Below are positions 17,945 through 26,435 of a DNA stretch of 64,000 nt, in pieces. Position 1 is the stretch's first letter, and each line of letters starts with the position of its first letter. Source of the DNA: Lachnoclostridium sp. (lineage in GTDB: Bacteria; Bacteroidota; Bacteroidia; Bacteroidales; Muribaculaceae); contig JAMPAP010000001.1 of assembly GCA_023667185.1 (NCBI GenBank), positions 317,740 through 381,739 of the forward strand, written 5' to 3'. The notes under the pieces were generated by a model. That model was not told the origin of the DNA. It saw only the letters and a program-made list of their open reading frames with translations, and did no database searches. Position numbers and translations under genes: made by a program.

Positions 17945-19396
17945 ATGTCAGCCACAACATTCCGAAACATCCACCCCGCGCTCCGACTCCTGTCAGCAGC
18001 AGTGACAGCAATACTTCTTACCACCGCCTGCGAAGACTCCACCTCACAAGCCGGAGGCTCACTCGTACAGGATCGCGTGGAAATCATAATGGACTCCACC
18101 TACACCGTCACCGGAAAATCCGTCCCATTCACCGAAATACAATCATGCACCTCAATGCAGCTGCTCGGACGCCTCAATGCCGACGGATACGGCTCCATAA
18201 CCTCCGATGTTGTCACCCAATACATGCCCGCAGCAGCCCTTGACACCGCATACGTCAAGCCTGAATACGTCGACTCCGTAAAAATGGTCCTCGCCATATA
18301 CGCCGACGGATTCACCGGCGACTCCATCGCCCCGATGGGACTCTCAGTCTACCGCCTCAAAAAACAACTCCCCTCCCCCATCTTCAGCTCATTCAACCCC
18401 GCCGACTACTACGACACCACACCCATCGGCTCCACCACCTACTCCACAGCAATCGACGGCTTCAAAGCCATCAGCGCCGACGACTACGGCTCCATATATA
18501 AAAATGTGACCGTAGACCTCCCGGTAGAATTAGGCCGCAACCTATACACCAAATTCCTCACCGACCCCGCCACATTCAACACCCCACAATCATTCGCCCA
18601 ATACTTCCCCGGCCTATACATCACCAACTCATTCGGCTCCGGACGCGTCACACGCATCGACAAAAACGTCATCCAGCTATATTACCACAAAGTAATCCCC
18701 GCCGAAGTATACGGAACTCTCACTGACTCAATAGAACCACTCGTAGGCAACTACCTCGGAGTGACACCCGAAATCATCTCCAACAACAACATCCGGCAGA
18801 CACTCTCCTCATCAATCACATCACGCATCACCGCCGGAGAACAACTCCTCGTCGCACCCCTCGGCTACGACGTAGAATTCACATTCCCCACACGCGAAAT
18901 AATCGCCAACTACAAAGCCCAGGCCGGAGACCTCGCCGTAATCAACTCCCTCTCATTCTCCATCCCCGTAGAATACATCGAAAACGACTTCTCAATCACT
19001 CCACCCCCCTACGTACTCCTGGTACAGAAATCAAAGAAAAAACAATTCTTTGAAAACTCTGACATCAACGACAACGTAACCTCATTCTACGCATCTTACA
19101 ACTCAGCAACCCGCTCCTACGACTTCTCTTCCATGCGCGACTACATCAAAGCAATGCTCGCAAAAGACGAAATCACTGACGAGGACACCGAATTTGTAAT
19201 CACACCCGTACTCGTAGCCTTCTACGAAAACGAATCATCATCAAGCTATTACTACTACTATTACTACAGCTCGTCAAGCACCACACGCTACGTAGCCAAG
19301 ATATCACCCTACGTCACCGAACCCGTAATGGGACGCCTCCGCCTCGACAAAGCAAAAATAAAATTCACATTTAGCAAGCAATCAATAAATTTTTAG
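17945..19396 (+). CDS. DUF4270 family lipoprotein
   Basis: 483 aa. An N-terminal hydrophobic segment ends in LLTTACEDS, so Cys29 is the probable lipidated residue, followed by acidic and Ser residues as in Bacteroidota surface lipoproteins. The body, from QDRVEIIMDSTYTVTGKSV onward, fits DUF4270, of unknown function. Near the end a low-complexity Ser-Tyr-Ser tract (about 435-450) is encoded by repeated TAC/TAT triplets. It shares the C-ending codon habit of the upstream gene. The stop lies immediately before the -7 element of the tRNA promoter. Confidence 0.8.
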   Translation: MSATTFRNIHPALRLLSAAVTAILLTTACEDSTSQAGGSLVQDRVEIIMDSTYTVTGKSVPFTEIQSCTSMQLLGRLNADGYGSITSDVVTQYMPAAALDTAYVKPEYVDSVKMVLAIYADGFTGDSIAPMGLSVYRLKKQLPSPIFSSFNPADYYDTTPIGSTTYSTAIDGFKAISADDYGSIYKNVTVDLPVELGRNLYTKFLTDPATFNTPQSFAQYFPGLYITNSFGSGRVTRIDKNVIQLYYHKVIPAEVYGTLTDSIEPLVGNYLGVTPEIISNNNIRQTLSSSITSRITAGEQLLVAPLGYDVEFTFPTREIIANYKAQAGDLAVINSLSFSIPVEYIENDFSITPPPYVLLVQKSKKKQFFENSDINDNVTSFYASYNSATRSYDFSSMRDYIKAMLAKDEITDEDTEFVITPVLVAFYENESSSSYYYYYYYSSSSTTRYVAKISPYVTEPVMGRLRLDKAKIKFTFSKQSINF

Positions 19397-19404
19397 TAAC
19401 TTTG
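19397..19404 (+). promoter_or_regulatory. Promoter -7 element for tRNA-Thr
   Basis: TAACTTTG starts one base after the DUF4270 stop codon; a weak TTTAG -33 lies at about 19372. The transcript would start roughly 25 bases before the tRNA. Confidence 0.6.
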
Positions 19405-19436
19405 CACCGCAAACAGCCAAAAGCATGGTTGCACAA

Positions 19437-19512
19437 GCCGCAATAGCTCAGTCGGTAGAGCATTTCATTCGTAACGAAAAGGTCGTGGGTTCGAGTCCCA
19501 CTCGCGGCTCCA
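19437..19512 (+). tRNA. tRNA-Thr (anticodon CGT)
   Basis: A full cloverleaf can be folded: acceptor GCCGCAA, D arm GCTC/GAGC, anticodon loop TTCGTAA (anticodon CGT), T arm GTGGG-TTCGAGT-CCCAC, discriminator T and an encoded CCA. It reads ACG codons. Two stem positions are A-C mismatches (6-67 in the acceptor and 31-39 in the anticodon stem), which is unusual. A hairpin terminator follows directly. Confidence 0.93.
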
Positions 19513-19518
19513 AAGTTA

Positions 19519-19567
19519 AAAGACTATATATCTCCTATTTAAATGGTCGATATATAGTCTTTTTTTA
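19519..19567 (+). terminator. Intrinsic terminator after tRNA-Thr
   Basis: AAAGACTATATATC pairs with GATATATAGTCTTT over a 16-base loop, followed by a further T run (to 19567). Confidence 0.8.
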
Positions 19568-19640
19568 TCAAGAAAATATTGTGGCATCATGAGGTATCGT
19601 AAGAAACAAGCCCCGCGGGGCGGAGCTTGTTGTGAGGGGT

Positions 19641-19931
19641 TTACTTGCGGTTTTTGATGCGCTCGAGCTGGCGCTCTACGGCTTCGAGGCTTACATCGAC
19701 GGCTTCTTCGAATGTGTCGGCGGTCTTTTCGGCTACGACTTCTTCCTGGGGCACGTCTACCTTGATGAGTGCCTGCTTGTTGAGTGAGGTTTCGGGCTTG
19801 ATGACGTTAAGGGTCACGTCAACGCCTATGATATTTTGGTAACGGCGAGCCAGACGGTCGACTTTTTTGTTGATAAACTCGGTAAGTTTCTCGGTGATGT
19901 CGAAGTGAACGGCTTTGATAGTAGTGTCCAT
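19641..19931 (-). CDS. hpf: Ribosome hibernation-promoting factor (HPF/RaiA family, short form)
   Basis: 96 aa. Beta-alpha-beta-beta-beta-alpha pattern: an opening strand (IKAVHFDITEKLTEFINKKV), a central strand with VDVTLNVIKPET, and a C-terminal helix rich in Glu/Lys/Arg (EEAVDVSLEAVERQLERIKNRK). Binds the 30S subunit between stresses and silences ribosomes. Starts one base after the xerC stop; the xerC-hpf pairing and a nearby tRNA gene are familiar in Bacteroidales. Confidence 0.92.
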   Translation of the reverse strand: MDTTIKAVHFDITEKLTEFINKKVDRLARRYQNIIGVDVTLNVIKPETSLNKQALIKVDVPQEEVVAEKTADTFEEAVDVSLEAVERQLERIKNRK

Positions 19932-19932
19932 A

Positions 19933-20865
19933 TTATCCTCCTTTTTTTAACGCACGTGGATGTGCATGTTGATAATTAAGTTGAAGTTCTCTGTTAGATA
20001 TGTGGGTGTACACCTGGGTTGATGCCAGGGAGGCATGCCCCAGAAGTTGCTTCACGGAATTAAGGTCGGCACCGGCGTTGAGCATATCGGTGGCGCATGA
20101 GTGGCGCATGACGTGAGGGCTTAGTCGGGCGGCGTGGATGCCGGCGGCTGACATTGCATCGTTGACCACGGAGTAGACTGTCCGGCGGTTGAGCGGGGCG
20201 CCTTTGGCCGAGACCAAAAGTGGGGCTGCCGGGGAGTGAAGCCCCTGAGCAGTGGCAGGCGATGCCTCCCTCATCGTCCTGTAGCCGTCAATCATCGAGG
20301 CGAGCGACGGGCCGATGGGAATAATTCTGTCTTTATTACGCTTTCCGTGCACTTTTAGTTCACGGGAAGAAGTGTTAACGTTTATATCTTTTAGCCCTGT
20401 GAGCTCGGAGCAGCGCATCCCGGTGGCATACAGGAGCTCAAGTATCAGGGCGTTACGGGCGGAGATGAAGTCAGTGTCGGCTTCGCGGTCAGCTTCGTCG
20501 AGCATGGCCGAAGTTTCTTCGGGGCGGATGTAGAGCGGAAGGCGGCGGGGGAGCTTGGGGAGGGTGAGGGCGGAAGCGGGGTTGGATGTCGCTCCATGGT
20601 GGCACATCAGATAGCGGTAAAAAGCGCGGACTGACTGCACCTTGCGGCGGATAGTAGACGCGGCAAGGCCCTCGCGAGACATTTCGGCAAGCCACAGTCG
20701 CAGATCTGTCACAGCTACGTCTGCCGCATTGAGGGTCTCAGGCTTTCCGGCTGTGAGCTGCTGAGCCCACGCCCTGAGGTCAGAGCGGTAGGCTGATACT
20801 GTACAGTCCGAATAGTTGAGTTCAAGCCGCAGATATTCGATAAAGCTGTCTATTTGCGTGGTCAT
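19933..20865 (-). CDS. xerC: Tyrosine recombinase XerC
   Basis: 310 aa from ATG 20865; a longer frame to 20931 has no ATG-supported family homology. An N-terminal SAM-like DNA-binding domain (IDSFIEYLRLELNYSDCTVSAY) precedes the catalytic domain. All active residues are visible: Arg in TGMRCSELTG, His-x-x-Arg in HVMRHSCATD, His in LLGHAS and Tyr in VYTH. It resolves chromosome dimers at dif together with a partner recombinase. A TATATTTG -7 element (20877-20870) lies so close to the ATG that the transcript would be nearly leaderless. Confidence 0.92.
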   Translation of the reverse strand: MTTQIDSFIEYLRLELNYSDCTVSAYRSDLRAWAQQLTAGKPETLNAADVAVTDLRLWLAEMSREGLAASTIRRKVQSVRAFYRYLMCHHGATSNPASALTLPKLPRRLPLYIRPEETSAMLDEADREADTDFISARNALILELLYATGMRCSELTGLKDINVNTSSRELKVHGKRNKDRIIPIGPSLASMIDGYRTMREASPATAQGLHSPAAPLLVSAKGAPLNRRTVYSVVNDAMSAAGIHAARLSPHVMRHSCATDMLNAGADLNSVKQLLGHASLASTQVYTHISNRELQLNYQHAHPRALKKGG

Positions 20866-20910
20866 ATCGCAAATATAGCCGAAAGATATTACAAAAGCAA
20901 GAAAAATTCG

Positions 20911-20918
20911 TAATTTTG
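20911..20918 (+). promoter_or_regulatory. Promoter -7 element for the UPF0104 gene
   Basis: TAATTTTG, 25 bases before the ATG at 20943. No clear -33 box. It overlaps the divergent xerC promoter region. Confidence 0.5.
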
Positions 20919-20942
20919 CACAAAAATGCAAACCACCTGTTG

Positions 20943-21992
20943 ATGGAAACTAATAATAACCCTGCGTCGGCGCGTGACAGTGTGCTGACATTATTGCTCA
21001 AATATGGAGTGCCTTTGGTGATAACCGTAGGACTATGCTATCTGCTGTTTCATAATCTCGACTTCTCGGAGATGATGAAGACGATAAAGCGCGAGTGTGA
21101 CTTCCGGTGGATAGGAGCCGCGCTGGTGGTGAGTGTTTTCAGCCATATCTTCCGGGCTGCCCGCTGGCAGATACAGCTCCGGGGGCTCGGCATTAACGCA
21201 TCGCTCTGGGAGCTGACTCTCAGTATCTTCGGCACATACGCCGTCAATCTGGTGTTTCCGCGTCTTGGCGAGGTGTGGCGCACAGGCTATGTGGCATCGG
21301 AGGAGAAGGCGCCGTTTGCCACCGTGTTTGGCTCGATGGTGGCCGATCGTCTTGCCGATACCATCACCGTGCTACTGCTTACGGGCGTCACGTTTCTAAT
21401 CGCCGGCGCTCAGCTGATGAGCTATATCAACCAGAATCCTGAGGCCTACAGCTCGATAACGTCGCTATTGACATCCCCCTGGGTGTGGCTTACGGTGCTT
21501 CTCGTGATAGCCATACCGTGCTGGATATTAATAAAGTATCCTGAGAATAAAGCGGTGAAGAAAGTGCGCAGCCTGTGGCGCAGCCTGTGGGATGGCTTTG
21601 CCGTGATAGTCAAGATGCCCGGCAAGGGGCGCTGGTTGCTCCTCACCGTAGGCGTGTGGGGGTGCTACTTCTTCCAGCTATATCTTGCATTTTTCTCCTT
21701 CCCGCTTACTGCTGAGGTGGTTGCCACGTATGGCGTGACGGCTGTGCTGGTGTGTTTCGTGTTCTCAAGCATCTCGATGGGAGTGCCGAGCAATGGCGGA
21801 ATCGGCCCTTGGCAATGGGCCATCATCTTCGGACTGAGCTTGTATTCGGTACCCGGGCTTACGCAGCAGTATGCCACCTCGTTTGCCAACCTCGTGATGG
21901 GAACGCAGACGCTGCTGCTCATCGTCTTAGGATTATTCACATTCGCAGCCATAGCTATCGGAAAGCGCAAAAACAAGAAACTCCAGCAATGA
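20943..21992 (+). CDS. UPF0104 / lysylphosphatidylglycerol synthase transmembrane-domain protein
   Basis: 349 aa from ATG 20943. Seven to eight membrane helices. Family marks include FRAARWQIQLRGLG, a central FPRLGEVWRTGYVASEEKAPF, the VADRLADTI segment, and a late GVPSNGGIGPWQWA motif. These belong to the flippase-like membrane half of MprF-type proteins (LPG_synthase_TM). Substrate unknown; lipid flipping is the usual guess. A second, diverged member is encoded at 43366-44472. It overlaps the next gene by four bases. Confidence 0.85.
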   Translation: METNNNPASARDSVLTLLLKYGVPLVITVGLCYLLFHNLDFSEMMKTIKRECDFRWIGAALVVSVFSHIFRAARWQIQLRGLGINASLWELTLSIFGTYAVNLVFPRLGEVWRTGYVASEEKAPFATVFGSMVADRLADTITVLLLTGVTFLIAGAQLMSYINQNPEAYSSITSLLTSPWVWLTVLLVIAIPCWILIKYPENKAVKKVRSLWRSLWDGFAVIVKMPGKGRWLLLTVGVWGCYFFQLYLAFFSFPLTAEVVATYGVTAVLVCFVFSSISMGVPSNGGIGPWQWAIIFGLSLYSVPGLTQQYATSFANLVMGTQTLLLIVLGLFTFAAIAIGKRKNKKLQQ

Positions 21993-22510
21993 ACCACGAC
22001 AACGAAAATGATTTTTTCCTCCATGACTTTGAGGAAAAACCGGCAGCCGATAATCATGTGCCCGAAGCGGGCGAGAAGGTGGATTTTTCGGGAAATCCTT
22101 CGACGGAAAACAAGCAGGAGAAGCCTGCCAAGCGCGGCAATGGCTGCCTGAAATCAGTGATATGGACTGTGGTGATAGCCCTTGTAGTGCTTGCGGGGGT
22201 GATGTATGTGCGCTATGCCGTGCCGTATGTCACTGACTCGAAGGTGACCGGCTATGTGACTACCGTAGAGAAGCGCGGAATGTTTTTCAAGACCTTCGAG
22301 GGTGAGATGATATCGCAGTCGGCTCTCGATGACAGCTCGCGCATCTATAGCCGTGATTTTCAATTTTCTATCCCCGATGATTCGCTGGCAAGGGTGATTC
22401 AGAGCTATCAGTCAACCGGGCAGAAGGTGACGCTGACTCTTGAGAAGTATTACGGCACGCTCCCGTGGCGCGGAGCCTCGCGCACTATAGCTGTAGCGGT
22501 GGAGCCGTAA
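21989..22510 (+). CDS. Conserved single-pass membrane protein of unknown function
   Basis: 173 aa from the ATG in the ATGA overlap with the UPF0104 stop. A charged cytoplasmic N-terminus (about 1-45, NHDNENDFFLHDFEEKP) is followed by one membrane helix (about 49-70) and an extracytoplasmic domain with VEKRGMFFKTFEGEM (about 94-108), RDFQFSIPDDSLA and a final [14 protein letters not shown]. Relatives in Bacteroidales are often mislabelled 6-phosphogluconate dehydrogenase; nothing here supports that. Its end overlaps the convergent TatD gene by 26 bases. Confidence 0.75.
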   Translation: MNHDNENDFFLHDFEEKPAADNHVPEAGEKVDFSGNPSTENKQEKPAKRGNGCLKSVIWTVVIALVVLAGVMYVRYAVPYVTDSKVTGYVTTVEKRGMFFKTFEGEMISQSALDDSSRIYSRDFQFSIPDDSLARVIQSYQSTGQKVTLTLEKYYGTLPWRGASRTIAVAVEP

Positions 22511-23069
22511 GGTCAGGATATCCGGCAGCGCGCGCTATCTCCTCGATGGAAAGCTGAGATTCGTCGGTCTCAATCAGCCGCTGTGAAGCAGGTACAGTAT
22601 CGAAGGACGCCGGATTAAACCTCTCGCCGAACGATATATAGAAACCTTGGCGGGCAAGAGACTGAGCGAGCTGTGGCTTTCCGCGGAAGCCGTGGATGAT
22701 CCACGGCACATCCGCTCCGCTGTCGCGGCGGATGGCCATGAGCTCGTTGTAGCGGCGCACACAGTGGATAATCAGCGGTTTGCCGGTAAGCCGGGCGAGC
22801 TCGATATGCTTTTTGAACAGCTCCTCCTGAATAGCTTCGTCAACGTCGACGGCGGCATCGAGCCCCGTCTCTCCTATGGCCACGACCTCCGGCATGAAAG
22901 CCAGCTCGCGGAGCCGGACGAAGGATTCATTGTCGGCAAGCGCGGCGTTCCATGGGTGGATGCCTGCCGAGTACAGCAGTCCCGGCGCAAAAGGGTGAAG
23001 GTCAACTGCGGGGTCGTAGTTGACGATAGCTTCAGGGCGCGGAGTGTGGGTGTGGAAATCCTTTATCAT
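22485..23069 (-). CDS. TatD-family metal-dependent hydrolase
   Basis: 194 aa from ATG 23069, which overlaps the yidD stop by four bases. TatD metal ligands are present: DFHTHT at residues 4-9, [10 protein letters not shown] with the ligand Glu, [18 protein letters not shown] and LIETDES near the end. It is shorter than classical TatD (about 260 aa) but this compact form is common in Bacteroidales. Probable DNase or related phosphoesterase. It lies in the rnpA-yidD-tatD-like run on the minus strand. Confidence 0.88.
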   Translation of the reverse strand: MIKDFHTHTPRPEAIVNYDPAVDLHPFAPGLLYSAGIHPWNAALADNESFVRLRELAFMPEVVAIGETGLDAAVDVDEAIQEELFKKHIELARLTGKPLIIHCVRRYNELMAIRRDSGADVPWIIHGFRGKPQLAQSLARQGFYISFGERFNPASFDTVPASQRLIETDESQLSIEEIARAAGYPDLTAPPLQL

Positions 23070-23293
23070 GGGACGGGGTCGTAACCACTGCCTCCCCAAG
23101 GGTGGCAGCGGCATATCCGCTTGATAGCAAGCCATGTGCCTCGGAATATGCCATGCTTGAGGATGGCCTCAAGAGCATACGCGCTGCATGAAGGAGAGAA
23201 GCGACATACGGGCGGAAACAGCGGCGAGATGCAGTTGCGGTAGATGAGGATGGGGATGACGTAAATCCTGCGGAGAAGTTCAGATGGTTTCAC
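23066..23293 (-). CDS. yidD: Membrane protein insertion efficiency factor YidD
   Basis: 75 aa, the usual family size. The hallmark [17 protein letters not shown] is at about 28-44 and the end [12 protein letters not shown] is typical. It helps YidC insert inner-membrane proteins. It overlaps rnpA by 14 bases, the conserved rnpA-yidD arrangement. Confidence 0.95.
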   Translation of the reverse strand: MKPSELLRRIYVIPILIYRNCISPLFPPVCRFSPSCSAYALEAILKHGIFRGTWLAIKRICRCHPWGGSGYDPVP

Positions 23294-23705
23294 CGGACAG
23301 AGAGGTTGCTATCTTCTTCAACAATTTTTCCATTGACTTCCTCACTAAAGCCGAGGGCTTTAGCGAGTCAGCGACATATACAAAAGCTATGTCAAGAGGC
23401 ACATCGGCCGGGATGAGGTGACGGCTCAGGCGGTATGACTCGCGGATGCGGCGGCGCATGGTGACGCGATTCACCGCATGGCGGAGCTTCTTCTTCGGTA
23501 CGGAGACTAAAAACCGCGGACAGGTGATAGAGCGGGTAGCATTGACGCGCCAGTAAGCGGCGATGGGAAAGGCCAGGGCTGAGACGGCGTCACTGCCTTT
23601 GCCACGGGCAAAGAGCTGCCCTATGGCTATCTCGCTGCACAACTTCTCCTTTTTGTAAAGCCGGAAGGGGTGTGCAGGGCTCGGCGGCGCTACCATCTGC
23701 GACAT
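23280..23705 (-). CDS. rnpA: Ribonuclease P protein component
   Basis: 141 aa. Opening segment [22 protein letters not shown], a central [26 protein letters not shown] basic block corresponding to the RNR motif of RnpA, and a C-terminal helix [13 protein letters not shown]. It binds the RNase P RNA and helps 5' tRNA processing. An ATG at 23696, three codons inside, is an alternative start. The region upstream holds the 160-bp palindrome described separately. Confidence 0.93.
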   Translation of the reverse strand: MSQMVAPPSPAHPFRLYKKEKLCSEIAIGQLFARGKGSDAVSALAFPIAAYWRVNATRSITCPRFLVSVPKKKLRHAVNRVTMRRRIRESYRLSRHLIPADVPLDIAFVYVADSLKPSALVRKSMEKLLKKIATSLSGETI

Positions 23706-23713
23706 AAATGCTT

Positions 23714-23873
23714 AGTGACGATTAAAAATAAGTTGGTAAAATTTTCGTATCTGTTATTTTTGAAGATTTGCTTTTGAACAAGCATGAGTTTAGCGAGCTA
23801 AATGATTGTTTGGAAAAAGTGAAGATTCATAAATAACATAGAAAAGTTTACCAAGTTATTTTTAATCGTCACT
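23714..23873. repeat. 160-bp imperfect palindrome (MITE-like) between rnpA and hemD
   Basis: The outer 33 bases (23714-23746) and the complement of 23841-23873 match except at two positions; both begin AGTGACGATTAAAAATAA. Pairing continues inward with interruptions (TGTTATTT near 23751 with AAATAACA near 23832) to a centre TTTAGC-GA-GCTAAA at 23789-23802. The whole unit could fold as one long hairpin. Its right end supplies the TGA stop of hemD. No open reading frame inside. Confidence 0.8.
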
Positions 23874-24618
23874 TATTTCCGGCCTCCTCGTTAAGAAACA
23901 TATCGAGGGCTGCGGTCATCGAGGGCGCTTTCACTGAGGGCGCCTCCATGTCAAGACGCAGTCCGGCATCGCGTACAGCCTTAGCTGTAGTGGTGCCGAA
24001 GCATCCTATCTTGATATCCTTCTGCTCGAATCCGGGGAAGTTCTTCAGCAGGGAGTCGATACCGGCGGGGCTGAAGAAGAGAAGCATATCGTAGTCGAAG
24101 GGCTCGTCAGGACCGAAGTCGTTGCTGACGGTGCGGTACATCACGGCCTTGGTATAGTTTATGCCGTTGGTGTCAAGCACGTTGGTGTCATCCTTATGGA
24201 CATCGCTGACAGCATAGAGGAACTTCTCCTTCTTGTGCTTAAGCAGAGAGGGAAGCAGGTCGTCAAGTTTGCCATTGTTGCCATGGAAGATCTTGCGTTT
24301 ACGATATACGATGTATTTCTGCAGGTAAAGAGCGATAGACTCCGTTGTGCAGAAATATTTCATAGTGTCAGGGATGTTAATTCTCATCTCTTCGCAGAGG
24401 CGGAAGAAATGGTCAATGGCGGTGCGGGCTGTGAAAATAATTGCTGTGAAATCGGAAATGTTGATCTTCGACTGGCGGAACTCCTTAGCAGTCAGACCTT
24501 CCACTTTGATAAAGGGGCGAAACTCGATTTCTATTCCATATTTCTCGGCAATATCATAGTAAGGCGATTTCCCTGTAGCAGGTTTGGGCTGGGATACTAA
24601 TACTTTTTTTACTTTCAC
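23869..24618 (-). CDS. hemD: Uroporphyrinogen-III synthase
   Basis: 249 aa with the two-domain HemD layout: KKVLVSQPKP at the start, AIIFTARTAIDHFFRLCEE (about 54-72), a central hinge with TTESIALYLQKY, then FSPAGIDSLLKNFPG and IGCFGTTTAKAVRDAGLRLD (about 200-225). It closes the tetrapyrrole ring with inversion of ring D. The last codons and stop fall inside the palindrome's right arm, so the C-terminus was probably reshaped by that insertion. DUF4271 lies 21 bases upstream, a standard Bacteroidales neighbourhood. Confidence 0.88.
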   Translation of the reverse strand: MKVKKVLVSQPKPATGKSPYYDIAEKYGIEIEFRPFIKVEGLTAKEFRQSKINISDFTAIIFTARTAIDHFFRLCEEMRINIPDTMKYFCTTESIALYLQKYIVYRKRKIFHGNNGKLDDLLPSLLKHKKEKFLYAVSDVHKDDTNVLDTNGINYTKAVMYRTVSNDFGPDEPFDYDMLLFFSPAGIDSLLKNFPGFEQKDIKIGCFGTTTAKAVRDAGLRLDMEAPSVKAPSMTAALDMFLNEEAGNK

Positions 24619-24639
24619 GATGCTGTAATCTATAGTCTG

Positions 24640-25425
24640 TTATGCGATGAAAATGTAGAAGCGAACCATTAACAAAATGGGTACTACTTCAAGGGTGCAA
24701 AGGTACAAAATAAAATAGACAATCGAGCCAAATTTGTCGTAAAAAAGTCTAAATCCTTTATAAATAAATATTAAACGGGTTACTATATAGAGGATTACGG
24801 CGATAGTCACCATTACGGCGGTGGTAGCCGGGTCGAATGTCACCGTAAGAGCCGGGATGACGAGAGTGAGGCCTAACACTATCTGCGAAGCGCTGAAGCC
24901 TTTCAGCCAAAGACGGGTGGTAATTTTGTCAGAAAATATGAACCCTACGGTGCGGTAGGCCATCAGTTGGGCGACGTAAAATAGCAGCGCGGCGCCGAAG
25001 AAGAGCAGAAGCGTGACAAATAGTCCGCCGAATGGGATAATCGGGTGATAATCAGCTAGTGCAGCAAGCAGCATACCTTCGCAAAGGCATAGGACGAGCA
25101 CCATCGACACCTGCAGGCGGGTCTCCGTCAGGGTATGCTCTTCGAAAAGACTGTCACGGCGGCGCGTGGAAAAGAGGTCGCGCGGCAGCGACTTGATCAT
25201 GGTAGTGTAGTGGGAGAGATTGAACGCAAGCAGCAGAAACGTGATGATGATCAGCGACACTATGCCGGAGTCGTAGCCGGGCAGCAGAGGGCGGACAGTA
25301 GGATCGATGCCGGTAGTGAAGGGCACAACGCCGGTGGTGAAGCCACCGGATTGCATCATCGGAGCCTCCTCAAGACGGCACACGGCAGGATTACCGAATA
25401 TCGAATCTGCTGCAGTAAGATCCAT
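24640..25425 (-). CDS. DUF4271 family integral membrane protein
   Basis: 261 aa. A soluble N-terminus (about 1-55) precedes six or seven hydrophobic helices, with FSTRRRDSLFEEHTLTETR in the first loop and a final helix LEVVPILLMVRFYIFIA. Fits DUF4271, which sits next to hemD in Bacteroidales; function unknown. Its start overlaps the LOG-family stop by one base (TAATG). Confidence 0.82.
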   Translation of the reverse strand: MDLTAADSIFGNPAVCRLEEAPMMQSGGFTTGVVPFTTGIDPTVRPLLPGYDSGIVSLIIITFLLLAFNLSHYTTMIKSLPRDLFSTRRRDSLFEEHTLTETRLQVSMVLVLCLCEGMLLAALADYHPIIPFGGLFVTLLLFFGAALLFYVAQLMAYRTVGFIFSDKITTRLWLKGFSASQIVLGLTLVIPALTVTFDPATTAVMVTIAVILYIVTRLIFIYKGFRLFYDKFGSIVYFILYLCTLEVVPILLMVRFYIFIA

Positions 25426-25976
25426 TACTTATTGTTTTCCCGGATTATAGCCTCGAGAGCCTCGGCTGCGGTGGCGACTACGGTGCAGAGCTGCGAATTG
25501 TCACGCATGAAGTTGAGCGCGTGCATCTTGTCAAACATCTGTATCAGCGGGTCATAAAAACCATCAAGGTTAAGTATCACCACGGGATGCTTGTAGAGGC
25601 CGAGCTGACGCCATGTCATGATCTCGCAGAGCTCGTCGAGCGTGCCGATGCCGCCGGGAAGAGCGATGGCGGCCACTGACATTTCAGCCATCTTGGCCTT
25701 GCGAGGGTGCATACCCGGGGTGACGATGGTGGAGGTAAGGCGGTCGTGACCCCATCCGCGGTCGTTCATAAAATCAGGGAGCACACCGATGGCTTCACCG
25801 CCGGCCTCGACAACGCCGTCGATAGTCTCCTTCATCAGTCCGAGGCGTCCGCCGCCGTTGATGAGGTAGAAACCATTTTCCACAATCAGCCGTCCCACCT
25901 CGCGGGCGAGTGCCTTATATTTATCGTCAACGCGGTCTGACGACGCGCAGTAGACCACAATCCCCTTTTTATCCAT
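25425..25976 (-). CDS. LOG-family protein (TIGR00730, lysine-decarboxylase-like fold)
   Basis: 183 aa. The signature PGGIGTLDELCEIMTWRQLG (about 106-125) and the nucleotide-binding NGGGRLGLM (about 40-48) are complete. Family members release adenine or cytokinin-type bases from nucleoside 5'-monophosphates; the bacterial role is usually nucleotide salvage or unknown. It follows smpB by a short gap on the minus strand. Confidence 0.88.
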   Translation of the reverse strand: MDKKGIVVYCASSDRVDDKYKALAREVGRLIVENGFYLINGGGRLGLMKETIDGVVEAGGEAIGVLPDFMNDRGWGHDRLTSTIVTPGMHPRKAKMAEMSVAAIALPGGIGTLDELCEIMTWRQLGLYKHPVVILNLDGFYDPLIQMFDKMHALNFMRDNSQLCTVVATAAEALEAIIRENNK

Positions 25977-25982
25977 AATATA

Positions 25983-26435
25983 TTATTTTTCCATCACACG
26001 AGCCATATCACGACGGTCCTCCCGCTCGCGTATTGACTGGCGCTTGTCATATTCCTTTTTACCGCGGCCTATACCGATGACGAGCTTGGCGAGTCCCCGG
26101 TCGTTGATAAACAGTCGCAGAGGCACGATGGTAAACCCGGCCTCCTTGCCCGACTTCTCAAGGCGGGCTATCTCCTTGCGTGTCAGCAGCAGCTTGCGGT
26201 CACGGCGTGCAACGTGGTTATAATATGCGCCGTGGGTATACTCGGCGATATACATATTTTTCACCCACACCTCGCCGCGGTCCACGTAGCAGAACGTATC
26301 CACCAGCGAAGCCTTGCCCTGACGGATCGACTTGATTTCAGTGCCTGTCAGCACGATACCCGCCGTAAAGGTCTCGGAAATAGCGTAGTCATAGTTGGCA
26401 CGCTTGTTTTTTATGTTGATATCTTTAAAGTTCAT
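25983..26435 (-). CDS. smpB: SsrA-binding protein SmpB
   Basis: 150 aa, full length. [20 protein letters not shown] at the start, [19 protein letters not shown] (about 32-50), [19 protein letters not shown] basic block, and the C-terminal [20 protein letters not shown] tail that mimics the anticodon arm. Delivers tmRNA to stalled ribosomes. It overlaps the upstream Yip1-like gene by four bases. Confidence 0.97.
   Translation of the reverse strand: MNFKDINIKNKRANYDYAISETFTAGIVLTGTEIKSIRQGKASLVDTFCYVDRGEVWVKNMYIAEYTHGAYYNHVARRDRKLLLTRKEIARLEKSGKEAGFTIVPLRLFINDRGLAKLVIGIGRGKKEYDKRQSIREREDRRDMARVMEK

Noticed and set aside
19933..20865. Integrase of a mobile element targeting the nearby tRNA-Thr
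   Set aside because: The protein is XerC-like, followed by hpf in a conserved housekeeping order, and no attachment-site duplication of the tRNA end is seen.
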